DNA from: Mycolicibacterium poriferae
GTDB lineage: Bacteria > Actinomycetota > Actinomycetes > Mycobacteriales > Mycobacteriaceae
Length of the DNA stretch: 64,000 nt
NCBI RefSeq assembly: GCF_010728325.1
Contig: NZ_AP022570.1
Location: 930,001 to 994,000 of the forward strand
Reading direction: 5' to 3'
Part shown: in pieces, positions 36,818 through 45,325 of the stretch
Position numbering within the stretch: the stretch's first letter is position 1
Layout: the number at the start of each line of letters is the position of its first letter
Notes under the pieces: model-generated
Databases searched by the model: none
What the model was told of the DNA's origin: nothing
What the model saw: the letters and a program-made list of their open reading frames with translations, nothing else
Position numbers and translations under genes: made by a program

Positions 36818-37492
36818 ATGACGGTGAACCGGGGTCTGCTGGGCGCGACCGCGCTGGCGGCTGTCGGCGTCTACCTGCTCATGTGGGTCGGCTTCACCTG
36901 GCAGTGGGGCTGGTTGGCCGACGTGGATGCCTGGGCGCTGCAGCCGACCGCGCGGTTCGGGCAGGCGCATCCGGGCTGGGTGACGGGCTGGGACGTGTTC
37001 TGCACCGCACTGGGGCCGTTCGCGTTCCGGTTCGCCACGCTGGTCGTGATCGTCGTGGCGTTCGTGCGGCGCCGGGTCAGGGTCGCGGTGTTTCTGATCG
37101 TCGCTGTGGAGTTGAGCGGCGTGGTCACCGAGATCGCCAAGGCGCTGGCCGAGCGCCCGCGGCCGGACACCGCGTTCGTCGATGCGTACGGGTTGTCGTT
37201 TCCCTCCGGCCACGCGCTGGGGGTGACGGCCGCGGTGCTGGCGCTGTACGTGGTGGCCCGTCCGGTGCTGCGGCCGCGGTGGCGGCCCTGGACCCTCGGC
37301 GCCGCGGTGCTGCTCATCGTCTTGATGGGTGCGGCCCGGGTGGTGCTCAATGTGCACCACCCCTCGGACGTCGTGGCGGGCTGGGCGCTGGGCTACGCGT
37401 ACTTCGCGGCGTGCCTGCTGGCGGTGCCGCCCTACCGTCCGCGCGTCACGGAAGCGGACGAAACACCGGCAGTGTCCGGTACTGCGCCGTGA
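36818..37492 (+). CDS. PAP2-family membrane phosphatase
   Basis: A 224-residue membrane protein with about six hydrophobic helices and the three PAP2 signature motifs: 'KALAERPRPD' (KxxxxxxRP), 'FPSGHALG' (PSGH), and 'ARVVLNVHHPSDV' (SRxxxxxHxxxD variant, with Ala for Ser). Expected to hydrolyse a lipid phosphate such as undecaprenyl pyrophosphate or phosphatidic acid at the outer face of the membrane. Its 3' end overlaps the convergent PAP2-kinase fusion gene by 47 bp. Confidence 0.88.
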   Translation: MTVNRGLLGATALAAVGVYLLMWVGFTWQWGWLADVDAWALQPTARFGQAHPGWVTGWDVFCTALGPFAFRFATLVVIVVAFVRRRVRVAVFLIVAVELSGVVTEIAKALAERPRPDTAFVDAYGLSFPSGHALGVTAAVLALYVVARPVLRPRWRPWTLGAAVLLIVLMGAARVVLNVHHPSDVVAGWALGYAYFAACLLAVPPYRPRVTEADETPAVSGTAP

Positions 37493-38939
37493 AGCTCGCT
37501 TCGGTGATCTCGGTGCCGACCTCCCCGTCGAGCGCCAGCACGGTCGGTCCGTCCACCGAGCGGAACGCGAACTGCGGCACCCGCAGTTCGTGATAGAGCG
37601 GGCTGCGTTCCAGCCGGCCCAGTGCCAGCCCTGCCAGGATGCGCAGCCGGGACAGCGGGCGTCCGGTTTCCAGGATCCGCACGTCGATGAGCCCGTCATC
37701 CATGCGGGTGCGCCGCGACGGCGCGAAACCGGACGGCAGGTAGGTGGAGTTGCCCAGGAAAAACAGTGACGTCCGCAGCGTCTTGTTGTCATAGGAGATG
37801 CGCACGGACTCGTCGCGGCGCAGCGTGTGGAACATCGCGTAGAGGCCGGCCAGCGGCTTGCCGATCTTGTGTTCGAGCTTCTCCCGGGTCTGCACGAACC
37901 GCGGGTAGGCGCCGATGCTCGCGGTGTTGATCACCATCTGCTGCTCGTTGAGGCACACCAGGTCGACGTAGGAGGCCTGGCCTTCGCGGATCGCGGCGAT
38001 GGTCTTCGCGATGGTGTCGCAGCCGATGTCCTTGGCGAAATGGTTGAACGTCCCGGCCGGGAAGACGGCCAACGGAACGCCCTCGCTGATCGCGACCTTC
38101 GCGGCGGCGGCCACGGTGCCGTCGCCGCCGGCCACCGCCAGCACCGCGCACCGGCGGCCGGCCTCGCGCAGTGCTTCGGCGAAGTCGTCGTCCGGGCCCA
38201 GCTCGACGATCTCCGTGCCGGGCAGCGCGTCGCGCACCTCGTCGATGACCCGCGCGCCCGTCCCGCTACCTGAGGCCGGGTTGACGACCAGCGTGACGCC
38301 GGCGCCGTCCGGCCGGGCCCGGGTCTCGAACCGCAGCGGATCGGCGGCGGGCACGCTGGTCGGGACGACGGGCGGCACGATCCGGGCGCCGAGAACGGCG
38401 ATGCCCGCGCCGATGCCGAAGCCGGCGAGCACGTCGCCCGGGTAGTGCGCGCCCACGGCGACGCGCGACATGCCCACGAGCCCGGCGAGCATTGCCAATC
38501 CCAGGCCGACCGGGGGGCTCTCCAAACCGACGCCGACGGCGAACGCGGCGGCGCTGGCGGAATGGCCGGACGGCAGCGAGTACGACGTCGGCAGTTTGCG
38601 GATCTGCCTGGTCAGCGGGACCAGGATCGGGCTGGGCCGCTCACGACGCCACAGCCGCTTGGCGACCTGGTTGGTGACCAGGCTGGTCACCCCCAGCGTG
38701 GCCACCCCCCGCACGGCGCCGCGCTTGAGCGACGGGCTGCCGAACGCAGCCAGGCCCGCGGCGATGGCGAACCACAGCTTCGAGTGATCGGCGGCCCTGG
38801 TCAGCCGGGGCATCACCGAGTCGATCAGGGGACTAGGTGACTCGGCGACCGCCTCGAACACCTCGCGGTCCAAGCTGCCCAGGCCACGGGTGATCTGGCG
38901 GATTCCGCGCCTACGCCGGCGCATCGGAAGAAGGTCCAC
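37446..38939 (-). CDS. PAP2 phosphatase-diacylglycerol kinase-like fusion protein
   Basis: A 497-residue protein with two enzymatic halves. Residues about 1-200 are a PAP2 phosphatase ('KRLWRRERPSP', 'SLPSGHSAS', 'SRVAVGAHYPGDV'). Residues about 215-497 are a diacylglycerol/sphingosine kinase-like catalytic domain ('LVVNPASGSGTG', 'VAGGDGTVAAAAK' with the GGDGT nucleotide site, 'FPAGTFNHFAKDIG'). The combination implies opposing lipid-phosphate turnover, or a kinase coupled to dephosphorylation; the lipid is unknown. The start is GTG 38939 or ATG 38924, neither with a strong ribosome binding site. Confidence 0.87.
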   Translation of the reverse strand: MDLLPMRRRRRGIRQITRGLGSLDREVFEAVAESPSPLIDSVMPRLTRAADHSKLWFAIAAGLAAFGSPSLKRGAVRGVATLGVTSLVTNQVAKRLWRRERPSPILVPLTRQIRKLPTSYSLPSGHSASAAAFAVGVGLESPPVGLGLAMLAGLVGMSRVAVGAHYPGDVLAGFGIGAGIAVLGARIVPPVVPTSVPAADPLRFETRARPDGAGVTLVVNPASGSGTGARVIDEVRDALPGTEIVELGPDDDFAEALREAGRRCAVLAVAGGDGTVAAAAKVAISEGVPLAVFPAGTFNHFAKDIGCDTIAKTIAAIREGQASYVDLVCLNEQQMVINTASIGAYPRFVQTREKLEHKIGKPLAGLYAMFHTLRRDESVRISYDNKTLRTSLFFLGNSTYLPSGFAPSRRTRMDDGLIDVRILETGRPLSRLRILAGLALGRLERSPLYHELRVPQFAFRSVDGPTVLALDGEVGTEITEASFTAQYRTLPVFRPLP

Positions 38940-39036
38940 ACCGCTCAAGTTATCCGGCGGCCTCGTGAGGTAAACGCGACCGGATCGTGTCCGTCCCTTG
39001 ACGCACCCGCCGCGGGCGGGCGGCGATGATGAAGTG

Positions 39037-39732
39037 ATGCGCCGTCTGCTGACCCTGCTGTGCGCGTCAGCGGTCGCTCTGCTGGCGGTCGGGCCGACCG
39101 TCGCGCCGGCCGCAGCGCAGTTCACGCCGTGGTTTGCCCAACAGGTGGGCTCGGCCACGCAGGTGCTGTCGGTGACCGGGGGCGGCGGCTCGGACGCCAC
39201 GCTGGACGTCTGGCAGCGCACGGCGGCGGGGTGGCAACCCGTCGACGGCGGCGTCGGGGTCGCGGCGAAGATCGGCGCAAAAGGCATGTCCCCGAACCAC
39301 TTCGAGGGCTCGATGATGACGCCGCAGGGGGTGTACCCGCTGGACTTCGCGTTCGGCACCCAGCCCGATCCCGGCAGCGGACTGCCGTACGTCGAGGTCG
39401 GCCCCCACCACTGGTGGGACGGCGATTCGAACAGCCCGACCTACAACACCATGCAGGTGTGTGAGCCGGGAGCGTGTCCCTTCGCGACCTCGGGCACCGG
39501 CACCGAGAACCTCGACATCCCGCAGTACGCACACGCCGTGGTGATGGGCGTCAACAAGCAGCGCATCCCCGGCAAGGGCAGCGCCTTCTTCGTGCACAGC
39601 ACCGACGGCGGAGCCACCGCCGGGTGCGTCGCGATCGACGACGCCACCCTCGTCAAGATCATGCGCTGGTTGCGGCCCGGCGCGATGATCGCGCTCAGTC
39701 CTGCGGCAGGTTCAGCGCGCGTCCCGGTTTGA
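39037..39732 (+). CDS. Exported L,D-transpeptidase (YkuD)-like protein (Rv0309 family)
   Basis: A 231-residue protein with a signal peptide (residues 1 to about 28, 'RRLLTLLCASAVALLAVGPTVAPAAAQ'). Its catalytic-domain motif is 'FFVHSTDGGATAGCVAI', where the His and Cys correspond to the YkuD L,D-transpeptidase active site. Expected in the periplasm, acting on peptidoglycan cross-links or lipoprotein attachment. The ATG at 39037 starts the signal peptide. Overlaps the convergent SnoaL-like gene by 38 bp. Confidence 0.85.
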   Translation: MRRLLTLLCASAVALLAVGPTVAPAAAQFTPWFAQQVGSATQVLSVTGGGGSDATLDVWQRTAAGWQPVDGGVGVAAKIGAKGMSPNHFEGSMMTPQGVYPLDFAFGTQPDPGSGLPYVEVGPHHWWDGDSNSPTYNTMQVCEPGACPFATSGTGTENLDIPQYAHAVVMGVNKQRIPGKGSAFFVHSTDGGATAGCVAIDDATLVKIMRWLRPGAMIALSPAAGSARVPV

Positions 39733-40165
39733 CCTTGAAGTTCAACGCTTCCAACGACATCGACGCGTCGTAGGTGCGGTCGTAGCCGGTCTCGCAGATC
39801 TTCCAGCCGTCGGCGGTGCGGCGGTAGCGGTCGTGGTAGAAGCCCGCTCCGATGAGCATGAAGTTGAACGCCGGTGCGATCACCCGGTCCTGCAGGTACC
39901 ACGTCGCGGTGGCCTCGTCGCCGTCCAGACTGATCTCGGGGTGGTTCACGCGATGCTCGGTGAGCACCTCCGCGCCGCCCAGCGAGTTGCGCATGAAGCC
40001 CACCAGTTCGTCGCGCGTGGTGAAATGGTGCTCCTCGCCGATGGACTCGCCGTAGCGACCGATGACGTCCTCGGTCAGGGTGTCGGCGAACTCGTCCCAG
40101 TTCTTGGTGTCGAGCGCTCGGAGGTAGCGATACTTGACCTGCTTGATCTCGTCGATATCGGGCAT
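39695..40165 (-). CDS. SnoaL/NTF2-like protein (Rv0310c family)
   Basis: A 156-residue protein of the NTF2-like/SnoaL fold: 'DIDEIKQVKYRYLRALDTKNWDEFADTLTEDV' at the N-terminus, then strands 'ATATWYLQDRVI' and 'GFYHDRYRRTADGWKICETGYDRTY'. Such proteins are small cyclases, dehydratases or ligand binders; the residues alone do not show which. Start ATG 40165. Confidence 0.83.
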   Translation of the reverse strand: MPDIDEIKQVKYRYLRALDTKNWDEFADTLTEDVIGRYGESIGEEHHFTTRDELVGFMRNSLGGAEVLTEHRVNHPEISLDGDEATATWYLQDRVIAPAFNFMLIGAGFYHDRYRRTADGWKICETGYDRTYDASMSLEALNFKVKPGRALNLPQD

Positions 40166-40311
40166 GGCCGCAATTGCAGCACACCGGCGGGCAGGAACCT
40201 AGGTTCACCTCTGAACTCTGTTGACGGAGCCGTCAAACAGCCCGTGGCAGTCCCGGCTCGTGGGGTGTCAGCACCGGGTGAGCGCCGCGGCCCGCTATCG
40301 TGGCGGGGATC

Positions 40312-42096
40312 ATGAGCGATCCGTTGGGGATGTCCATCGGGACGACCAACGTCGTCGCGGTGGGCATCGGACATCAACCCGTGCTCAGACGGGCCGCGCT
40401 GACGCGCTCCGGCACGGTGCTGACCGGCTTCGTCGAGCGAGTCGGCGACCCGGTCCCGCTGGTTGCCGCTGACGGCACCAGCTACCCGGCAGAGCAGCTG
40501 CTGGTTGCGGTCCTCGACGAGGCGGCCGCCGCGGCGATGCCCACGCCGCCATCCGGAGTAGCGATCGCCACCCCGTCGTACTGGAACCCCTCGGCGACGG
40601 CTGCGCTCGCATCAGCCTTGGCAGGTAGCCGGTTGACGGCCACGACCGGTGCTGTCCCGCGGTTGGTCCCCGACGCCGTCGCGGCGCTGACCGCGCTGAA
40701 CGCGAACCCCGGCTTCGACCGGTCGGGCGTGGTGGCGGTGCTGGACTTCGGCGGCGGTGGCACGAGCATCACGCTCGCCGACGGCGCATCGGCGTTCGCG
40801 ATGCTCGGCGGCACCGAACGTTACGCGGAATTCGCCGGCGACCAGGTCGATCAGGCCCTGCTCGGGTACGTCCTCGAGCGGGTCGGCGGCGATCATGGCG
40901 CGGATCCCGCCCAGACCGCCGCGGTCGGCTCGCTGGCGCGGCTGCGGGAGGAGTGCCGCGCAGCCAAGGAACGGCTGTCGTCCGACACCGCCACCACGCT
41001 GTCCGTCGACCTGCCGGACCTGCACACCGAGATGCGGCTGACCCGCGCCGAACTCGAGGAGCTCATCGCCCGTCCGCTGGCCGGCGTGAGTGCGGCCCTG
41101 GAGAACACGCTGACGGCCAACGGCGTCGGCTGGAGCAACCTGTCGTCGGTGGTGCTCGTCGGCGGCGGCGCGAGCATTCCGCTGATCACCCAGCAGATCT
41201 CCGAACGCTCACGGGTTCCGGTGGTCAAGACACCGCAACCGGCCCTGGACGCGGCGGTCGGCGCAGCGATGATCGCCGCCTACGGGCGTTCCGCGGAGAC
41301 CGCCACCTGGGTCGCACCCGCCCCGCCGGTGGCAGCGCCGCCGGTCGACGAGGCCGCCTCGTCGACGATGCGCGCCCTCGCCTGGTCGCAGGCCGACGAC
41401 GGGGTCGACGACGTCGTGCCCTACGCCGGTGAGGATCCCTACCCGGCGCCCAACCCGTACGGTTCGCTGCAGACCGGTCCGCCCGACGACACCGAACAGC
41501 CCGAACCCGCCGACGACGTCGCACCGTGGCAACGAGTGCCGCTGCCGGTGGCCGGTCTGCTGGCGGTGATCGCGCTCGTGGTCGTCGGCGGGTTGGCGAT
41601 CGCTCTGACCAGTTTCGACTCCCCGGACCGGCCCCAGCCCAAGCCGGGGACGAACCCGCTGAGCAGCGCGCTGACGCCGTCCGAGACGGTCACGGTCACC
41701 AACGCGCCACCGCCGCCGGACGAGCCGGTGCCCGCGCAGCCCCCGCCGAGCCCGGCCTTCACGCCGACGACCCAGCCCACGCGCACGTCCACGACGACAC
41801 CCACCACGACGACGACCACCACGACCACCACGACCACCACGACCACCACGACCACCACGACGACGACCACCACGACGACGACCACCACGCCGCCGACGAC
41901 CACGACGCCGCCCACCACCACGACACCACCGACGACGGCGCCGACCACCACCCGTACCCCGGCCCCGACGACCACCGCGCCGCCGACCACAGTCGACGAG
42001 CCCGAACCCCCGACACCGGACCCCATCACCACGACGAACCTGGAGGTGCCGTTCGTACCGGTGCCCATCCCGATCCCGGTACCTGCGGGACCCTGA
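40312..42096 (+). CDS. Hsp70-like ATPase-domain membrane protein with Pro/Thr-rich exterior (Rv0312-like)
   Basis: A 594-residue protein. Residues about 1-330 resemble the actin/Hsp70 nucleotide-binding fold: 'MSIGTTNVVAVGIG' (phosphate 1 region), 'VAVLDFGGGGTSITLAD' (phosphate 2) and 'SSVVLVGGGASIPLITQQI' (adenosine site). One transmembrane helix follows (about 406-428), then an outside region with a run of 29 Thr and further Pro/Thr repeats to the end. No substrate-binding Hsp70 domain is present. The topology suggests an ATP-dependent sensor or organiser linked to the cell wall. ATG 40312 has GGGG upstream. Function unknown. Confidence 0.82.
   Translation: MSDPLGMSIGTTNVVAVGIGHQPVLRRAALTRSGTVLTGFVERVGDPVPLVAADGTSYPAEQLLVAVLDEAAAAAMPTPPSGVAIATPSYWNPSATAALASALAGSRLTATTGAVPRLVPDAVAALTALNANPGFDRSGVVAVLDFGGGGTSITLADGASAFAMLGGTERYAEFAGDQVDQALLGYVLERVGGDHGADPAQTAAVGSLARLREECRAAKERLSSDTATTLSVDLPDLHTEMRLTRAELEELIARPLAGVSAALENTLTANGVGWSNLSSVVLVGGGASIPLITQQISERSRVPVVKTPQPALDAAVGAAMIAAYGRSAETATWVAPAPPVAAPPVDEAASSTMRALAWSQADDGVDDVVPYAGEDPYPAPNPYGSLQTGPPDDTEQPEPADDVAPWQRVPLPVAGLLAVIALVVVGGLAIALTSFDSPDRPQPKPGTNPLSSALTPSETVTVTNAPPPPDEPVPAQPPPSPAFTPTTQPTRTSTTTPTTTTTTTTTTTTTTTTTTTTTTTTTTTTTPPTTTTPPTTTTPPTTAPTTTRTPAPTTTAPPTTVDEPEPPTPDPITTTNLEVPFVPVPIPIPVPAGP
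41803..41889 (+). repeat. Threonine-codon run (29 consecutive Thr codons)
   Basis: 87 bases made only of ACG and ACC codons, within the extracytoplasmic part of the Hsp70-like protein. Mixed codons reduce perfect slippage, but the tract is a likely length-variable site. Poly-Thr/Pro stretches in mycobacterial exported proteins are possible mannosylation sites. Confidence 0.9.
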
Positions 42097-42183
42097 CGCC
42101 GACGAGCGGTCCCCCCGAGAAAGAACTAGGGAATTCCCCGATTCCCCCCGCAGGCCGAGCCACTTAGTGTTTGAGCGTCGGTT

Positions 42184-42212
42184 CGATCGGCTGCGGAGGG
42201 GACAGCCGATCG
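42184..42212. terminator. Bidirectional hairpin between convergent genes
   Basis: CGATCGGCTG (42184-42193) is exactly complementary to CAGCCGATCG (42203-42212) with a 9-base loop. It lies midway between the stop of the Hsp70-like gene and the stop of the FAD monooxygenase gene. There is no T-tract, as is common in mycobacterial terminators. A palindromic GGGAATTCCCC lies 50 bp before it. Confidence 0.6.
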
Positions 42213-42249
42213 GGCCGATTCGGGATTTCAGCGGGGTGATGACCGCGAT

Positions 42250-43485
42250 TCAGCGGCGCGCCGACCGCCGGGCGAACGCCGGTGCACGCTCGGGCAGCAC
42301 ACCGACGCCCACCACATACGCCGGCACCACCGCCAGCCACGGCATCCGCTCGAACAGGCGAATCAGCCCAGGGGGTGGACCCGAGGTGTCTTCGCCCCGC
42401 ACCACCGGGCCGAACAGCCGCTTGTCGAACAGCCGTTGGAAGGCCTGGGTCAGCGCGGTGGGCACGACCCGGCGCCGACGCACCGCCCCCAGTTCCCGAT
42501 CGCTCGGCCGCCCGCGGCGCAGCGGCTGAGCCAGCAGCCGAGCCGCCGCCACCCCGTCCTGGACGGCCATGTTGATGCCCACCCCGCCGGCGGGTGACAT
42601 CGCGTGGGCGGCGTCCCCGATGCACAGCAGTCCGTCGGTGTGCCAGCGGTGCAGCCGGTTCAGCCGCACGTCGAGGTGCTTGACGTCGTCGAGTGAGCGG
42701 ATCACCTCGACGCTGTCGCCGGCCTCGGGAAACAGCTCGAGGACGTCGGCGTGGAACGCGGCCAGGCCGCGGGCCCGCAGCCGAGCGTCGGCTCCCTTCG
42801 GGATCAGCAACGCGATCTGCAGGTAATCCGTGCGCGGGATGACGATCAGCGCCTTGCCCGAGGCGATCCGCGGAAATAGCGTGAAGATCTCGTCGCTGTC
42901 GGGGAGAGGCAGCCGGAACCACCACACGTCGAAGCTCACGGGCCACTCCGTGACCTGCAGACCGGCATCCTGCCGAACCACCGACGTGCGCCCGTCGCAG
43001 CCCACCGTCAGGTCCGCGCGCAGTTCGCCCGGCCCGTCGTCGCTCTGGTACCTGACCCCTACGACCCGGCCGCCCTCCCGCAGCAGTTCGGTGACCTCGG
43101 TGTTCATCCTCAGCGTGAACGTGGGCTCGGCCGCGGCGGCCTCGGCGAGCAGATTCAGCAGGTCCCACTGCGGGACCATCGCGATGTAGGGGTGAGGTTG
43201 GCGCAACCGCTCGAAACTGACCATCGTCACCGAATGGTCGGGCCGGGCGTCGAAGGTGACGTTGCGGACGTGGCTCTGCGGGAGCTCAGCGAACTCTGGC
43301 CACAGGCCGAGCTCGTCCAGCAGCCGCAACGTGGTCGGGTGCACGGTGTCACCACGGAAGTCGCGCAGAAAGTCGCCGTGCTTTTCCAGGACTGTGACAT
43401 CGACCCCGGCTCGGGCGAGCAGCAGGCCGAACACCATGCCGGCCGGGCCTCCACCGACGACGGCGCAGGTCGTCTTCGCAGTCAC
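42250..43485 (-). CDS. FAD-dependent aromatic-type monooxygenase
   Basis: A 411-residue class A flavoprotein monooxygenase: N-terminal FAD site 'CAVVGGGPAGMVFGLLLARAGVDVTVLEK' (GxGxxG), the DG motif in 'VGCDGRTSVVR', and the GD motif 'CIGDAAHAMSPAGGVGINMAVQDGVAAARLL'. Expected to hydroxylate an aromatic or related substrate using NAD(P)H and oxygen. Preceded, 9 bp upstream on the same strand, by the gene at 43495, so probably co-transcribed. Substrate not determinable. Confidence 0.9.
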   Translation of the reverse strand: MTAKTTCAVVGGGPAGMVFGLLLARAGVDVTVLEKHGDFLRDFRGDTVHPTTLRLLDELGLWPEFAELPQSHVRNVTFDARPDHSVTMVSFERLRQPHPYIAMVPQWDLLNLLAEAAAAEPTFTLRMNTEVTELLREGGRVVGVRYQSDDGPGELRADLTVGCDGRTSVVRQDAGLQVTEWPVSFDVWWFRLPLPDSDEIFTLFPRIASGKALIVIPRTDYLQIALLIPKGADARLRARGLAAFHADVLELFPEAGDSVEVIRSLDDVKHLDVRLNRLHRWHTDGLLCIGDAAHAMSPAGGVGINMAVQDGVAAARLLAQPLRRGRPSDRELGAVRRRRVVPTALTQAFQRLFDKRLFGPVVRGEDTSGPPPGLIRLFERMPWLAVVPAYVVGVGVLPERAPAFARRSARR

Positions 43486-43494
43486 TCGATCACG

Positions 43495-44241
43495 CTAGCC
43501 GCCTGGTACCGCCTCGGGAAACCTTTCGGTGATCCAGCGTCGGCCCTGTTTGGCCGCTCGGGCGAGGGCGCCGCACTCACCGAAGTACGAGGCCACGGCC
43601 CCGACCGCGGGCAGCATGCCCAGGTAGCGAAAGGGGGCGCGCGGCTGGGGACGTTTGGCGAGTTCATCGCCCACTGCGTCGAGTACGCCGGGCAGCCGCC
43701 ACACCACCGTGCGCAGGCTCGACGGGGCAGACCCTGCGGGCTCGTGCGGCTCGTCGGTGTCGCGGTCGCACAACACCTCGGCCAGCATCCGCGCCTGTTG
43801 ACGTGGCTCGGTCACGCCCAATTCCCGTGCTACTGCGCACAATACGAGTGCCTGGTTGACGAATCCGAGCAGATCCTGCACCGGCAACAGCCGGCCCACG
43901 ATGCCGAGAACTCCGGGATAGGCGACCGCGACGGTGTTCAGCGCACCGATCCGCCACACCCACCACCGGATGCGCGCGTCGGTGTCCATGTCGTCCCACG
44001 CGAGCGTGCCGGGCAGATCGGCGGCGTTGAGCGCGCGGGCGATCCCGTCGGCGACCAGATCGATCGGCCCGCCATCCGGCCCACTGTCCGGCGATGAGGA
44101 GGGCACCCGCCGCTTGAGTCTCAGCGGGTCTGTCGCGCCCACCACGTCGAGCACCGGATTGAGCACCCGTACGGTGCGGTACAACGCGTCCTCGACGTCG
44201 TCGTCGGTGATCGTCACGTCGGTCGTCGGCCACAGCGGCAT
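43495..44241 (-). CDS. Conserved protein of unknown function
   Basis: A 248-residue protein from ATG 44241. Mostly alpha-helical with a moderately hydrophobic centre ('GVLGIVGRLLPVQDLLGFVNQALVLCAVA') and a second hydrophobic patch near the C-terminus ('YLGMLPAVGAVASYFGECGAL'). Acid-rich N-terminal segment 'TDDDVEDALYRTVRVLNPVLD'. It may associate with the membrane. I do not recognise the family. It lies between the universal stress protein gene and the monooxygenase gene on the same strand. Confidence 0.7.
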   Translation of the reverse strand: MPLWPTTDVTITDDDVEDALYRTVRVLNPVLDVVGATDPLRLKRRVPSSSPDSGPDGGPIDLVADGIARALNAADLPGTLAWDDMDTDARIRWWVWRIGALNTVAVAYPGVLGIVGRLLPVQDLLGFVNQALVLCAVARELGVTEPRQQARMLAEVLCDRDTDEPHEPAGSAPSSLRTVVWRLPGVLDAVGDELAKRPQPRAPFRYLGMLPAVGAVASYFGECGALARAAKQGRRWITERFPEAVPGG

Positions 44242-44321
44242 GGCTGGAACATGTCCTGTTCGCGCCGACCTCAAACGCGACGCCGACCGACATCCGGCTG
44301 TCCGCTCCCGCCGCAAACCGC

Positions 44322-45230
44322 TCAGCCCTGGCGCGCCACGATCACCGGGATACGGGCGCTGTGCACCACCTTGCTGCTGACCGAGCCGAGCAGCATGCCG
44401 GCGAAGCCGCCTCGACCGTGGCTGCCGACGACGATCAACTGCGCTTTCTCGGCCTGTTCGAGAAGCTGATGTGCCGGCTTGTCGCAGGTCACCACCCGAC
44501 GCACCTCGACGTCGGGATAGCGTTCGTGCCACCCCGCGAGTCGTTCGCCCAGCACCTCTTCACCCAGGCCCTGCATGATCTCGTAGGTCACGCCCGGATA
44601 CTCGATGGCGGTCGCGTCGCTCCACGCGTGCACCGCCACCAGCGGGACGCGATGGCGTGCGGCCGCGTCGAAGGCGATCGCGGTGGCGGCCTCCGAAGCC
44701 GGCGATCCGTCGATGCCCACCACCACCGGCGCTGCGGCCAGTTGGTCGGCGGGTGTGTCGTCATGGATCACCGCGACCGGACAGTGCGAATGGTGCACCA
44801 TCGCCGAGCTCACCGATCCCATGACGGCGCGGCTCACGGCGCCCTGGCCGCGGCAGCCGACCACGATCAACTCGGCGTCCTTGGACATGTCGATCAACGT
44901 GCCCATGATCGTCTCGGAGTGCAGCTCACTGGTGATCGTCACCCCGCCGAGCGATTGTGCGAATCCTTCGGCCCGCTTGGTGGCCTCGTCCAGCACGGCG
45001 CGGCCGTGGTCTTCCAGGGATTCCCCGTAGGCGGGCCCCGGTGGCATCTCCGGCCAAGCCACGACCATGGGGGGCCGCACGACGTGCACCACTGTCAGCG
45101 GTGTTTTCCGGGAGGCGGCCTCCCGCACCGCCCACTCGAGCGCCGTGTCGGAGGGCGCGGAACCGTCGACTGCCACGACGATTCCGCGAGTGTTCGGTTG
45201 TTCATTGCGGTGTTCACTGTGGGCAGTCAT
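44322..45230 (-). CDS. Tandem universal stress protein (Rv2623/Rv1996 type)
   Basis: A 302-residue protein with two UspA domains (about 15-155 and 165-302). Each has the ATP-binding Gly pattern: 'GCRGQGAVSRAVMGSVSSAMVHH' and 'GSHGRGGFAGMLLGSVSSKVVHS'. This double-domain ATP-binding type is typical of mycobacterial USPs in the DosR dormancy regulon. A DosR-like box lies 70 bp upstream of the start. Expected role is adaptation to hypoxia, nitric oxide or slow growth. Confidence 0.9.
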   Translation of the reverse strand: MTAHSEHRNEQPNTRGIVVAVDGSAPSDTALEWAVREAASRKTPLTVVHVVRPPMVVAWPEMPPGPAYGESLEDHGRAVLDEATKRAEGFAQSLGGVTITSELHSETIMGTLIDMSKDAELIVVGCRGQGAVSRAVMGSVSSAMVHHSHCPVAVIHDDTPADQLAAAPVVVGIDGSPASEAATAIAFDAAARHRVPLVAVHAWSDATAIEYPGVTYEIMQGLGEEVLGERLAGWHERYPDVEVRRVVTCDKPAHQLLEQAEKAQLIVVGSHGRGGFAGMLLGSVSSKVVHSARIPVIVARQG

Positions 45231-45299
45231 CGTCCGTCTCCCTTCTGCCCGGGTTCCGGTGGGTACACCTCCACGCTAGGACGTGAGGCAACCCCACTG

Positions 45300-45319
45300 C
45301 ACGGGTCGAAAGTCCCCGA
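45300..45319 (-). promoter_or_regulatory. DosR-box-like site upstream of the universal stress protein gene
   Basis: Read on the minus strand, this 20-mer matches the DosR consensus TTSGGGACTWWAGTCCCSAA at about 15 of 20 positions. The GGGACTTT half is intact; the second half is GACCCG. Its position, 70 bp from the start codon of a tandem USP gene, suits an activator site. Confidence 0.55.
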
Positions 45320-45325
45320 TCGGGC

